A stretch of 64,000 bases of DNA from Nymphaea colorata. Taxonomy: Eukaryota; Streptophyta; Magnoliopsida; Nymphaeales; Nymphaeaceae. The notes under the pieces were generated by a model. The model saw nothing but the letters and a program-made list of their open reading frames with translations, had not been told where the DNA came from and did not search any database. This document shows positions 31,990-42,300 of the stretch, one piece after another. The stretch covers positions 7,693,001 through 7,757,000 of the forward strand of contig NC_045148.1 of the NCBI RefSeq assembly GCF_008831285.2. Direction: 5' to 3'. The translations under genes were made by a program, and so were the position numbers. Each line of letters begins with the position of its first letter. Position 1 is the first letter of the stretch.

Positions 31990-32709
31990 CTATTCCCGCG
32001 TGCCATCCGCACGCGCGCCACCGGCCTCCTGCCGGACGTTCTCCTCCATCTTCGCCACCGCGTCGGCGTACATCCCAACCCGAAGGTTCCGATACACGTG
32101 CCTCAACCACCCCTTCGCGGCGAGTTCCTCCGCCTCCGCCACCGCCTCAGCCTCCGCTTCCGCCGCGCTCTGCGCTACCCGATCCACCATCCCAGCTGCG
32201 GCGGCCTCCTCCGCAGTCCATTTCCGCCCACGCAGCACCGCGTCCCGCATCGCCCGGCCGCCCATCTTTGCCGAGAGGAGCGCCATCGAACCCGCCGGGA
32301 TCTGGACACCGACGTCCACGGCCGCAAAGTACAGGAAGCCCCGGTCGCGCCTCATCACCCTGTAGTCGTGAGCCATCGCGAGGAGGAAACCGGCGCCCGC
32401 CGCGTGGCCCCGGACGGCAGCGACGGTTGGGACGCCGAGGCGGAGGTAGCGGAGGGCCACCTGCTCGAAGGAGGCGAGGAGCGACGGGAGCCGGGCCGCT
32501 CGATCGTAGTCGGCCCAGGCGAGGTCGAGCCCGTTGGAGAAGAACCGCCCGTCGTTCGTGGTCACAAGGGCCGCCGCGCCAGAGGAGGGGTCGTCGACGG
32601 CGTCTAGTGCGTGGAGGATGTCCGAACAAAGGCCCTGCGTTAATCGGTGCTCCGTCTCGCCGGCGAGCCGGAGAACGAAAATCCTGCCATGGCGTTCCAG
32701 CGTGCACAT
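31990..32709 (-). CDS. ECI: Enoyl-CoA delta isomerase-like protein (crotonase family)
   Basis: Single-exon, 239 residues, very GC-rich. The start Met-Cys-Thr-Leu-Glu-Arg and the whole layout match plant delta(3),delta(2)-enoyl-CoA isomerases, which move a double bond in unsaturated fatty acyl-CoA so that it can enter beta-oxidation. The oxyanion-hole segments are visible as FFSNGLDLAW (56-65) and GHAAGAGFLLAMAHD (101-115), followed by the DRGFLYFAAVDVGV core. The C-terminus ends ADGTRE after an Ala/Glu-rich helix. I see no peroxisomal PTS1 tripeptide, although Arabidopsis family members are recalled to end in a PTS1-like PKL. The opposite strand is open only because of composition. Family assignment is secure, but the exact activity and location are inferred. 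Confidence 0.88.
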   Translation of the reverse strand: MCTLERHGRIFVLRLAGETEHRLTQGLCSDILHALDAVDDPSSGAAALVTTNDGRFFSNGLDLAWADYDRAARLPSLLASFEQVALRYLRLGVPTVAAVRGHAAGAGFLLAMAHDYRVMRRDRGFLYFAAVDVGVQIPAGSMALLSAKMGGRAMRDAVLRGRKWTAEEAAAAGMVDRVAQSAAEAEAEAVAEAEELAAKGWLRHVYRNLRVGMYADAVAKMEENVRQEAGGARADGTRE

Positions 32710-32911
32710 CGTTTCTCCTACCCCGGCAGCTTTCTCTGGTAAGTGGCCGGATGAGGGCTTCCCTTCCGGTCAAAGAATTTCCGGAATTCTTTTTTCCCGA
32801 TTTTTTCGACCTTCCTACAAGAGGGGAGAAAAAATTATAGATACCATAAAGTGGGGTTGGTTGTTAGAATCAAGCAAGAAGAACATATTTTCTCTCGCCC
32901 AACATAGGTTT

Positions 32912-32952
<41 letters not shown>

Positions 32953-35639
32953 ATTTGATATCTTTTCTTTAAATTAAGATTAATTGATTCATGTCCTGTG
33001 ATTACATTTCTTTTGCTGGTTTGACATTTTCCTTTTTTTATTGTTGTAATAAAGATTATTGATTTCTTCTTTTTATAATTTTATTTTCTTTTTCTACGCC
33101 CATTTGCTCTGTCATAAGATTGGTATATAGCTGGACTGGTTTGAATTGGACATTTTGTCAACCCGAATCGTTAGGCTATACTGTCCAAGTCCGATTGTGG
33201 GAATAGATAGTCTATTGGATACTAATACCGGGCACCTTATCTGATTAGAGATCCATAATTTTGTAGATGGAAGTTGGTAGGCTTGTTTGAATGGAATTGG
33301 TGGCAAATGGATTCGATTCTTTCGCTGATTCGAAGAGCACCACATGTCAAGTAAGTAAATAATTTATCAATATTATTTTTTATTGTTTTCAACCGATTTT
33401 AAATATATTTTATTATGTTTTTTAAAAGTAATTTCTAAAATTTTTTACCCATTCTGAATGGATTCACTTGTTTAATAAGAAAGCCAAGCTTGAATCGAAC
33501 TTACAAGGCAAATTCGAATTGAACCCGAGTTGGCCCAACTTGAACATTCCTACGAGCAGCCTGGAAAGAAAGGGTCTCTTGTTTCACTTAGAATGCCAGT
33601 CCAAGTATCCATTCAAAAGCCTCAATGCATGATGCGTATGTAGCATCAAACTTTGCTTGTTTATTAGTTAGCATATATAACGATGTCACATATCAAGAAA
33701 ATGACAATCTCCAAATATCAAAATTGGACCGAGACTTGCAATTCTAGCTGATTTGAAGGCGGTTCCATGATAGAAGAATCAAGCTCCTATGCATCTTGTT
33801 GCTTACGACTACCGTTTGGAGATGGTGCATGATGAGGTTTATACGATTTAAGTTCTTGAATGTGGAGTAGCATTAGGAACTATATCTATCATGTAATGTT
33901 TTTGGCAATGCCAAAGCTTCCATACGACTAAAGTCACACACAATATATGTCACAGTTCCCATCTAACACCATGTTACCAACAACAGCGCCTTAGGATCTC
34001 ACGGATTCATGAAATGTCCAAATGACAAAAGGATCAGCATTTCAACTAAAGTATACAAGCAAGTGAAATTGCAAGTATTTCTTTCAACTTCTTCATAGTT
34101 AATATTACACAGGGAAGTTGCAGGTGCATTGAGAGATTTAGTTGCCCAATCAAGATGAAAGAACCCTGTGGCTAGTACCTCTGTTATCTGGATCTGACCA
34201 AGTCTTATGGAACACTAGCTAATGAAAATAATGGCCTGCCTTACTAAGTTCATTGGGCCTAATTCCGCAGCTATGCAGCGAGTTGGCAACAGAGAGTACT
34301 TAATTGAAGCTATGTCGCTGAAATTTCACTGCTGCTGGCTTATTTTGGGGAAATCCCCATTTTCATAGAACAGAGTGTCTATATTCCTTTTTTTCTTTTG
34401 AGATGGTCTTTTGGTATACCCTTCAACTCGAATGTCACTCTTTGCAGGTCAGAAAAGTAACACCTACATGAATTAAACTCAGGATATGCTTCAGCGTGCC
34501 ATTCATACCGACCAGCTGCATTATGCCCTTCAGAGTTTATCAGTGTCGATTTAAATGGATTCATAGCAACAAACAAAATAAAAAGTCACAGAAATTTGGC
34601 GGTCTTGCTCCAGTGAAAAATTAGAGAACAATATATCTGTTTCATTAGCATCCTAGCTAGCAGGCATGTTTCATGTCTCAATGCACCACATCCAAACTGG
34701 GGCCTCCGTAAAGTTGGTTATTCATTTATATATTGCTAAATTAATCAAGAGATATAAAGGAGTTTATGAAGAACTTGGTTGAGAAAATTTTCAGCAGTGT
34801 TGTAAAGATACATCTTCTTGATCTTCTTCTTGTTTTCGTTTTATGCATACTTATCCTTTTGAAGAGAGCTAAAAAACTGAATTCGACATACGAACTACGG
34901 CATTTGTGAAGTCCATGCATGCTAGGTTGGCGAATTACAGCCGTCGAAAAAATAGTGAAGGGGCTTGGTGTTTGTGTGCGCAGAGGGTTAATTCATGGGT
35001 CTGATCCATAATTTGTTGGCCATCTTGGTTCTTCTAACTGGCTTAGATGCTTTGGTCCTTTTCAACATTGCGGGCCCTTTAATTTGACGAGTAGTACTAG
35101 ACGCCCATAAAAGCAGGAAAACTAAATATTCAGCAAAATTTTGTTGAATACATAGTTAAAATGATGAAGCATTTGTGTCGGCAGTGCTTGCACATAGATC
35201 CATGCATGTGCATGTGTGTATGTGTGTTGGGGTGGAGCTAGGGTACCCACCAAGTTCACTTCAAAAGAGCATGAATTTGAGTAATTCCGGTATTGTAGAG
35301 TAAAAAATTTTATGGTTCTTTTGCAGTACTACCACTACAAAATCCAGATCATTTTTAGACAATATTTGTGGGAACACAGAAACAGCCTCTTCCTCTTATT
35401 AAGCGCTTCCAAACAACCCCCAGTTGAGATGCAATTTGAATTCAAAGATATGTGAGATTTGGGATATAAGTGAATCAAAAACCCCTGCAATTTCCCAGCA
35501 GTTGGCAGACCCCAAGAGCTGATAATTAGGTGCCACTAGAAAGGAAGAATTATAAGATTCAATCATCACCCGGTAGGCCTAGACATATTTTATTCTTGAT
35601 TTTTTTTTTTTTTTTTGGGCGAGCATGAGATTAACAACC
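32710..35639. other. Upstream spacer of ECI-like gene
   Basis: It contains a TA microsatellite at 32917-32948 and AT-rich non-coding sequence. Near 35230 there is a GGGGTGGAGCTAGGG word that resembles a decayed MITE terminus. No gene recognised. Confidence 0.45.
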
Positions 35640-36057
35640 CACCATCTCAAAAAGTTTAGTTTTGTTCCCAACAATTGGAACAAGCAGGTCTAAAATTGGC
35701 CAATGAACCTGGCATCACGGTCGCTTACAATGTCGACAGGGATCCCCCAATACTTCACCACATGACTGAAGAAAAGTTTGGCCGTCTGATCAGCCGATCA
35801 AACTTTTGGGGCAGGAAGGAAGGTTGCATACTTTGAAAAATGATCAATAGTTACCAAGATCGAACTCATTCTGTCTGCTACCAGTAAACCTGTGATAAAA
35901 ACCAAGGAAATACTTTGTCACGGTCGGTCAAGGATCGGAAGTGGCTGCACCAGTCCACCTGGTAGTTGCATGCCTGCTTTATCTTGTTGGTAAACTAGGT
36001 AAATCCAGACGTAATGCTCTACGTCTGCTTCCATCTTATGCCAGTAAAAGCACCAAG
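35640..36057 (-). mobile_element. Ty3/gypsy integrase-region fossil
   Basis: On the minus strand this stretch resembles the zinc-finger and catalytic core part of a Ty3/gypsy integrase, from the histidine/cysteine region at the high-coordinate end to the core region at the low end. It is broken and old, with several interruptions. No paired LTRs are seen around it. The 36058-36357 element borders it directly. Confidence 0.6.
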
Positions 36058-36357
36058 TAGACCTGGGCAATGGGTCGGGGTCCGGGCCCAGACCTGATGT
36101 GCGGCCCGGGTCGGCCCAGCCAGGCCCGATTCGGCCCGTTTATAATTAAAAAAATAAATTTTCAAATTTTTAAAATTTAATATTATGTATTTTATTATTA
36201 AAAATATATTTTATATTATTAAAAAATTATTTTATAATTAAAAAAATATTTTTTATTACCAAACGGGCTAGGCCGGGACCCAGGCTATCAGGCCGTGCCC
36301 GGGCCGGGTTTCGGGCTCGACGGGCCGACCCGAGCCGGGTTTGAACAAGCAGGTCTA
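36058..36357. mobile_element. GC-rich palindromic non-autonomous element (hAT-like)
   Basis: It begins TAGACCTGGGCAATGGG and ends CAAGCAGGTCTA, so the outer eight bases are an inverted repeat. GC-rich arms full of GGGCCCGG / CGGGCCGG words surround an AT-rich core. The flanks match at only 5 of 8 positions, as expected for an old insertion. A second, less clear copy lies near 58.0 kb. It sits at the edge of the gypsy integrase fossil, suggesting insertion into that element. Confidence 0.55.
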
Positions 36358-38170
36358 GAACCGACCAAGGCTTAATCCAATCTAGTGTCAAGTCGGAACC
36401 CATGTCAAACGAGCCAGCCTAGGGCCAAACCTAGGCAAGCTACCAGGGTAAACCTACCCAGGTAAGGCCGAACGACCCTTTGAAGACCGAGTCTTGGCGG
36501 CACCCAGACAAGTCCCCCTTGAGTTACAAGGCTCGAGACTCTCTTTGAACTTCCGAGACATTTAGTCTCGTTTTACTTTCATACTTTTGCTTTTGTTTAT
36601 GGTGTGGCTTCTAGGTTCGGGATTCTAGTGAATCGTGACAGGTTAAAGACTACATAAACTTCTTGTTAAGGGTTAAACCCTATGCTTTTTCAATAATGTG
36701 AATGTTAAGTTGGTTCCAAATCTCTCGTCTCTCTTTCTTCTCTCACCTGCGGCCAGATTCCCCCATGACAAACGATGGCCACCTCCTTTTGTTCCTTCTT
36801 TTCTCCTACTAAACTCCCTTTCTTCCACGGCCGATTGGATAAAGGATTGAAGGCGGTGTGAAGCGACGTCCGGCGACCTCTTCATCAACTTCAACCTACT
36901 TGATTTTCCCGACCAGCAACACGGTGCAATCTCCCTCAAACACAAGAGCGATTAGAGGCCGGAAGTGGTATTCGTGAAGGCTACTAAGGACAAAGAAGCA
37001 TGTGGTTCTAGCAGATTCATCCCTGAAGGTGACGACGACCAGCGGTTCTAGCGGTGCATGGTCCTATCTAGTACAGTTTTCCCTAGATCTAACCGACTAC
37101 CTTCGGTAGACATCCCCTTGTTCAATCGTGGATAGGACGCTGTTGAACCAGCGGTTGAGACTGTGATCTTGAAGGTGACATTCGGCGGAAGACCCAAGCC
37201 GATTTGAGGAACACAGTCCGCCACACAGCTGTAAGAACTATCAGATTTCTTAGGTTGAGGGCGAGTTAAACCTTCGGCCAAAGCACCACCTGGTTCAAGT
37301 TTCGTATATTTCGGTCCCAAGGCATTGGAGAGCATAGACGGACGGCCGATAGCCTGCAAGAGCAAAACAATATTCGGCCAGGCTGAGTTGAATCAAGAGG
37401 CCAACTGTGGTTTAACGTTGAGAGTTCAGCAAGCGACGAAAAGGCCACAGCCAGAGTAGATCCATCGTGCGGCTGCGCTAAAAGGCCTTGGCCGGGATCT
37501 ACTCATCGGCAGCTGACATTCCCTTCCCGACTTCCGTTGGTGTTCTGTGTAACCTTTGTGACTGTTTGAAATTGCCCTTGGTTTGTTAGATTTACTATAA
37601 TCTGGATTTTTTTAATACCGTGGGCCTTTTGGTTCTTGTGGAAGATATCGCCTAAGGTATATAATCCTAGCCGCCGGCACTCGTGCTTGCTTCCTTGGGC
37701 GTTTCCAAACATTCCGGGCAAGAGTTTCACCTCGCTAGACGCTTACAATCGTTGCCCTTCATCAGTCCACGTGTCAACCATCTAAGGCAAGAGGCCAACT
37801 CTTCATAACCGTCCCCAAAAAGGGATAACCCCTTTGCCATGGTCAAGGAATGGTTTGACCAATCTTAGGCATGAATGATAGGATGTGATGAATTCATTGA
37901 CTGTGAATGAATGTTGAGTCAGTGCTTTTCTTATATCTCAAGCGGTTGTAAGGCCTAGAACCCATCATCTGAGTTAAACCGTGGGTTGGGGAAAACCTTT
38001 GTATCTTAAGTCCTACGGGTTTTTGCACTGGGGTTGCTGTCCGCCGGGTTTAAATCTTGTAATTTCAACTTATTTTGGTTTGAACTTTGGCTTTCTCGAG
38101 AGATTTTGGAGTAGGATTGGTGCTCGGGTTGAGATTTTGTCGACGCCTGGTATAGGTCCTAACAGGGCGA
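36358..38170. mobile_element. LTR-retrotransposon-derived fossil region
   Basis: There is no host gene here. The block near 36620-36720 resembles the transcript start and end zone of a plant LTR. Near 38164, read on the minus strand, a TGTTAGGACCTATACC-type LTR start is visible. The two signals point in opposite directions, so at least two broken elements are probably mixed. It is old and broken, and the boundaries are approximate. Confidence 0.4.
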
Positions 38171-38411
38171 TATCCCTCAACCGATAATAGTCTTTGTATA
38201 GGTGTAGAGGGTGATTGAGAACACCAAAGACCACTGGACTACCATAAATTTTGAAACCCCTGTGGAATTCTGCCATGCTGTCTGTTGCTACTGAGCTGTG
38301 GCCTGCTGCGACTTCATAGGTACTAGGTAAGCGCCGTCCATGGCCTTGGCTACACCAGGCCATCCCCGGCCAGGGGCTAGGGCAGAGTCGTACACGAAGC
38401 CACTTGGGGGC

Positions 38412-38680
38412 ATGCAAGAGAGGGTTGGTGATAGTACCAAAGCTTCAAATGTAGAGTCCTACGGCCGCGTGGCCATTGAGAATGACTTATATGATGTTCC
38501 AAGCTTAGACACTGATTTAGCTTGTGAATCTTAAGAAAATCCCAAATGGAAAGCTAGAATGACCTTTCTTTCACATTTAATTTCATGAGCCGGGTCCATG
38601 TATACGTTGCCAACTTTGAAAAGCTTACTATAAGATGTCGATAGCTGATTTCTTGCCCACATGGATAACATGCATGTAGC
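38412..38680 (+). other. Relic of the zinc-ribbon gene upstream region
   Basis: This segment matches 40342-40631, the distal upstream region of the first zinc-ribbon gene, in order: TTGATAGTACCAA-like start, GTGGCCATTGAGAATGACTT, TAGCTTGTGAATC, CATTTAATTTCATGAG, CATGTAT and the CCCACATGRATAACATGCA block. After it no coding region follows, so it is a duplication that kept only the distal promoter. Confidence 0.75.
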
Positions 38681-40038
38681 ATGGAACCACTATGTTCACT
38701 ACGCAACAAGTGTTTTCCATTTGGAAAAAATAGAAGTTATAACTAAATTGACTGTTTCTTACAGTATCTTTGGATTTTTGACATAATTCTAAAGGTTATG
38801 TGTGTCTAATCTGAGCACCATGCAACGAGATTCAGCATTAGGAAATCGTTGAAGTAATACAGAAGAAGAACTAGGGATAAGTTTAGAAAATAGTTTGATA
38901 AACATACACAAAATATACAATAAGTTAGAAACATGTTGTACACAAATATACGATCAAATTAGAATATTAGAAAAAAATATATCAGAGAAATACCCATGAA
39001 ACACTGGGATAGAAACAAAGTACAATGTAAACAAAGATAAAAGATTTAGGATTTACTATTTCCAATAATAAGATTGGAGCAACAAAGGAAAACATCAAAG
39101 AATTTGAAATGCATATAAATGTCCATTTAAAATTAAGAGGAATAAAAATGTGTATAAATCCCCATAGAAGTCCAGCTTTTATGGTAAACAAACATAGAAA
39201 ACAAGTAAGAAGTAAATCAATTTCTTTTTCCTTATACTTCTTGTGGATTTCCATTCCTAGGTGATCAGGTAACTTCAGAAATAATTTTTCTCCTAGAAGT
39301 CTTGTAAGAAGGGTTTTAGGTACTTTCAATCTTTAATTTGTAATTGTTCTGATTTTCTAATTGAATCTTGCTGTTACTTATTCCATCTCATGTTTGGTTG
39401 ATATCCTAAAAGAGGTAACTGTATTTTATTTATAAAACTATAAATGTTTTTTCCTAATGCTAAATCTCATTGCAAAGCAGCAGGGTGACCTTTTTGAAAT
39501 GCTAAATCTCACCCTAACAAGTTCTATGTTCCAACCACATGGGTGGGGTTCCAACTACACGGATGCAAACTTGTTTTTTTCCACATGGATATATTAAGCA
39601 AATTTCCTTTCACCGTCCCATAATGCGGGTTCAATATTAAGATTTGAGATTTCGGAATTATTGTAATTATACAAGATAGCGCAACAGGCATATCTAACCA
39701 GCCAACCACGGATGTCTGTGAAAAGAAATTTTTCAATTTAAAAAAGAGAAAGTTGTATGAAAGATACATGAGACTATGGGACTAAAAAGAGACGGGTCAA
39801 AAAAGCATGAGCGCCGGTTCACTTACATGGACAGCATGAGAGATCGAGAGAAGGAGAGGAGAGAGATGAGACCGATGGGAAGGATGAGAAAGAGCGCATT
39901 GGCTTTTTCTAGTCATTAATAAGCAAACATACTTACAAGTCCCATACTACGGCTTTGATACCTAACACAAAATACACGGACAACATGAGAGAGAGAGAGA
40001 GAGGTCTCTTGAAAACTCAAGAGATGGGAGCTAGGCAT
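38681..40038. other. Spacer without recognised gene
   Basis: AT-rich sequence. The frame at 38982-39329 (-) is open but has no recognisable domain. A short GA run lies near 39988. Confidence 0.4.
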
Positions 40039-40206
40039 TAGCGGGTCAGAATTTTTTTTTGTGGGGCACTTTTTTAATACCTTTAATATTTTTTAGTAGT
40101 TACATGTATAACAATCAAATATATCAAAACATTAACATATATATTAAACTAATTTTATGAGGTCAGGACAACTGCCCACACCAGCCACCATGTGGCTACG
40201 CCACTA
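40039..40206. mobile_element. hAT-type MITE, GGTGTGGGCA family
   Basis: The right end read in reverse is TAGTGGCGTAGCCACATG, followed by GCTGGTGTGGGCAGTTG, as in the copy at 9834. The left end TAGCGGGTCAG is diverged. No clear target duplication remains. Confidence 0.6.
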
Positions 40207-40254
40207 GAGCCGATTGTTGGGTAGTAGGTGCTATTTGAGAAACAAGAACAATTC

Positions 40255-40345
40255 TTCTTATCCCTTTTGCCGGAATTCAAGTCCTGCTTTGCGGCATGTC
40301 ATTTACATGCCAATCAGCTTAACCAGCTATGCTAGGCCACTTTGC
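40255..40345 (-). mobile_element. tRNA-derived SINE or tRNA pseudogene
   Basis: On the minus strand GTGGCCTAGCATAGCTGGTT resembles box A. It is followed by a 7-bp stem with GGCATGT and ACATGCC, then GGACTTGAATTCC as box B. The arms do not fold into a standard cloverleaf, and the acceptor stem fails, so a functional tRNA is unlikely. Confidence 0.45.
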
Positions 40346-40877
40346 AAGAGAAAGTTGCTGATAGTACCAAAACTTTAACTATGATTTGGTTGCCTCATTG
40401 ATGTAGAGCCTGCCGCCCTCGTGGCCATTGAGAATGACTTGTTTGCGTGTTCAATCTAAGACATCATTTTAGCTTGTGAATCATAAGAAAATCACAAAAC
40501 GAAAAAGAGAAAAATTCTTCCGCATTTAATTTCATGAGTCGGGTTCATGTATTGGTTACCAATTTTAAAAAAGCTTAGTATATGATGGCGATAGAGTAGG
40601 ACGTGCCCACATGAATAACATGCAAACAGCACAAATTTTGAATTGGAACAACTTAGGACCACCATGAGTCCATAACCTGGTCATGTGCAGGGAACTTTCT
40701 CATCCATTTCCAATATGAGCCATCACGCCTTTCGTAGTCAATTTTGCTTGTATCCAGACACAGAGGATGTGAGTCTCCCCCATCTCTATATAAGAGAGAA
40801 TGAACCGGAAGCTGTACAGGTAAACTCAGAAGGGGAAACATTGGACAGAGAGAGAAGGAGAGAGAGAGAGGGAGAGA
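40342..40877 (+). promoter_or_regulatory. Promoter of zinc-ribbon gene copy 1
   Basis: The TATA box TATATAA is at 40787-40793, 91 bp before the ATG, within the CTATATAAGAGAGAATGAAC context that recurs in copy 2. Upstream, 40675-40745 shares GGTCATGTGCAGGGAACTTT and TCTCATCCATTTCCAA with copy 2. The distal part is duplicated at 38412-38680. A GA-rich leader precedes the ATG. Confidence 0.7.
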
Positions 40878-41084
40878 ATGGTGTTCTTCTGCTTCTTGGT
40901 GGACCAGAGGCGGACACTGGAGAGCAGCAAGCCGGCGGCCGGACTCTGCTCGAGGTGCAACGCCGGTGCGCGGGTTGCCACCATGAAGACGTCCACCAGA
41001 TTTTGTAGTGTCCCCCTTTATTCAAGGAACTGGAAAGCCATCGTCTGCTCCTTTTGTGGCACCATCCTTAAGTCCTATGCTTAA
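40878..41084 (+). CDS. Zinc-ribbon small protein, copy 1 (68 residues)
   Basis: Single-exon gene. The product begins MVFFCFLVDQRR and has two CxxC knuckles, Cys24-Cys27 and Cys57-Cys60, about 30 residues apart, which is the layout of a four-cysteine zinc ribbon. Extra cysteines lie at 5 and 43. There is no signal peptide, although the first eight residues are hydrophobic. I recall an uncharacterised family of plant zinc-ribbon proteins of this length and layout, widely conserved, without a firm function. It differs from copy 2 at two residues (35 and 47). The start is fixed by the conserved N-terminus and by the TATA box 91 bp upstream. Copies 2 and 3 lie 9.4 and 15.5 kb downstream in the same direction. 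Confidence 0.88.
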   Translation: MVFFCFLVDQRRTLESSKPAAGLCSRCNAGARVATMKTSTRFCSVPLYSRNWKAIVCSFCGTILKSYA

Positions 41085-41415
41085 TTGGCTACGCTGCCAC
41101 CATGATCACCATCATCAACGTGCCACCAATTCTTCCATGTTGTAATCAGAGATCACAGTAGCCACATTTAGGAGGCAGTGCCTTTGCCTAGCCATTCTAA
41201 TGGTGAAAATAACAGTTGATGTTGTCCAAATGGAAGAAGAAGATGGAGGGGAAGGCAAGTTTGATACGCATAATTTGTAACTAGTGATGAAGAGATTAGA
41301 ACCATTTACACTCCATTGTCGTCTTACCTCTGGATGGAAATTATATATAATTTTCAAGGAATTCCATTTGTTTCAATTTACAAATATGCTTTTCTTTTCT
41401 TTAATCCTTTGCGCT

Positions 41416-41449
<34 letters not shown>

Positions 41450-41857
41450 ATGTTCAATGGCTAGTGCGGACCTGACCTCTGTTTTGACAGCTTAATTTTC
41501 CGCTGCATTCTATGTACGCTTCATATAAGTTCTTCAGCTTCCAGAGTTTATTCTTTCTTTCCTTGTCTAAAATCACGGACAATAAATTTTCTACTTTAAC
41601 TACGGAAAACGACTTTTGACATTATCAATCAGGAGCAGAAGAAGAAGGAATTTCAGGAACGGATTACAATATAAATGAAAGGTGAAGGATCATTGAAAGA
41701 AATGCCTGGAAACTTAACTTCCAAACGAATAACTAGCTCAGTCCTCATATACCTTCATTCCAATAATGACTTTGAATGACAAAAATGCACCAAGGGGAGA
41801 CAGACATACAGAGATGAATCGTGACTGACCTCCCATGACAGCAGGGAGGGCCGCAAC
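41085..41857. other. 3' flank of zinc-ribbon copy 1
   Basis: It includes a GA microsatellite at 41420-41447. No gene is recognised; the start of this stretch is likely 3' untranslated sequence. Confidence 0.45.
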
Positions 41858-42045
41858 TAATGGGGGAGCCAGAAATTTGTAAGCTGAGAGATACTAAATA
41901 ATATAAGAAATCTTATATTTGTGAGGCACCTGTATATACTATGTAATAAACTAAATTATACAGAGAAACAAATACTAAAATAAAGTAAATCAAGTGGATC
42001 TGCATAGGCAACTGCCACACAAGCCCACACCTAGCTCCGCCACTG
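41858..42045. mobile_element. hAT-type MITE, GGTGTGGGCA family
   Basis: Ends TAATGGGGGAGCCAG and, in reverse, CAGTGGCGGAGCTAG pair imperfectly over 15 bases. The interior is AT-rich. It lies 250 bp upstream of the CYP703A start, so it may be part of that promoter. Confidence 0.65.
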
Positions 42046-42210
42046 GCGGGCAGTGATCATTTAAAGAGGAAGGTGACAACATATCCCAGGAGTCATCAAG
42101 AGGGTGGCCTAGCATTCATATGAGGAAAATGTTTCATGTCCAGAGCATGACCTACTTGCGCGTTTAGAAAGCATATACACACAAAACGCATGTATCTTGA
42201 TCTCTTATGC

Positions 42211-42223
42211 ATTTAAATAAATA
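42211..42223 (+). promoter_or_regulatory. TATA-like box of CYP703A
   Basis: TTTAAATAAATAG lies about 80 bp before the start codon, in a stretch without other TATA candidates. The start codon itself sits in a good plant context (GCCATGG). Confidence 0.5.
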
Positions 42224-42300
42224 GCCTGAGAACAGTAATTTCTTTTTCCATGAACTGAGTCATCTTATGCAACTTTCATCTGAATCTCAAAGAAGAAGCC

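Noticed and set aside
32147-32840. Long open frames on both strands across the ECI-like gene
   Set aside because: Composition artefacts of a GC-rich gene. None has family motifs, whereas the chosen frame shows crotonase motifs in order.
40255-40345. Functional tRNA gene on the minus strand
   Set aside because: Box A and B words exist but the acceptor and D arms do not pair, so I call it a SINE or pseudogene.
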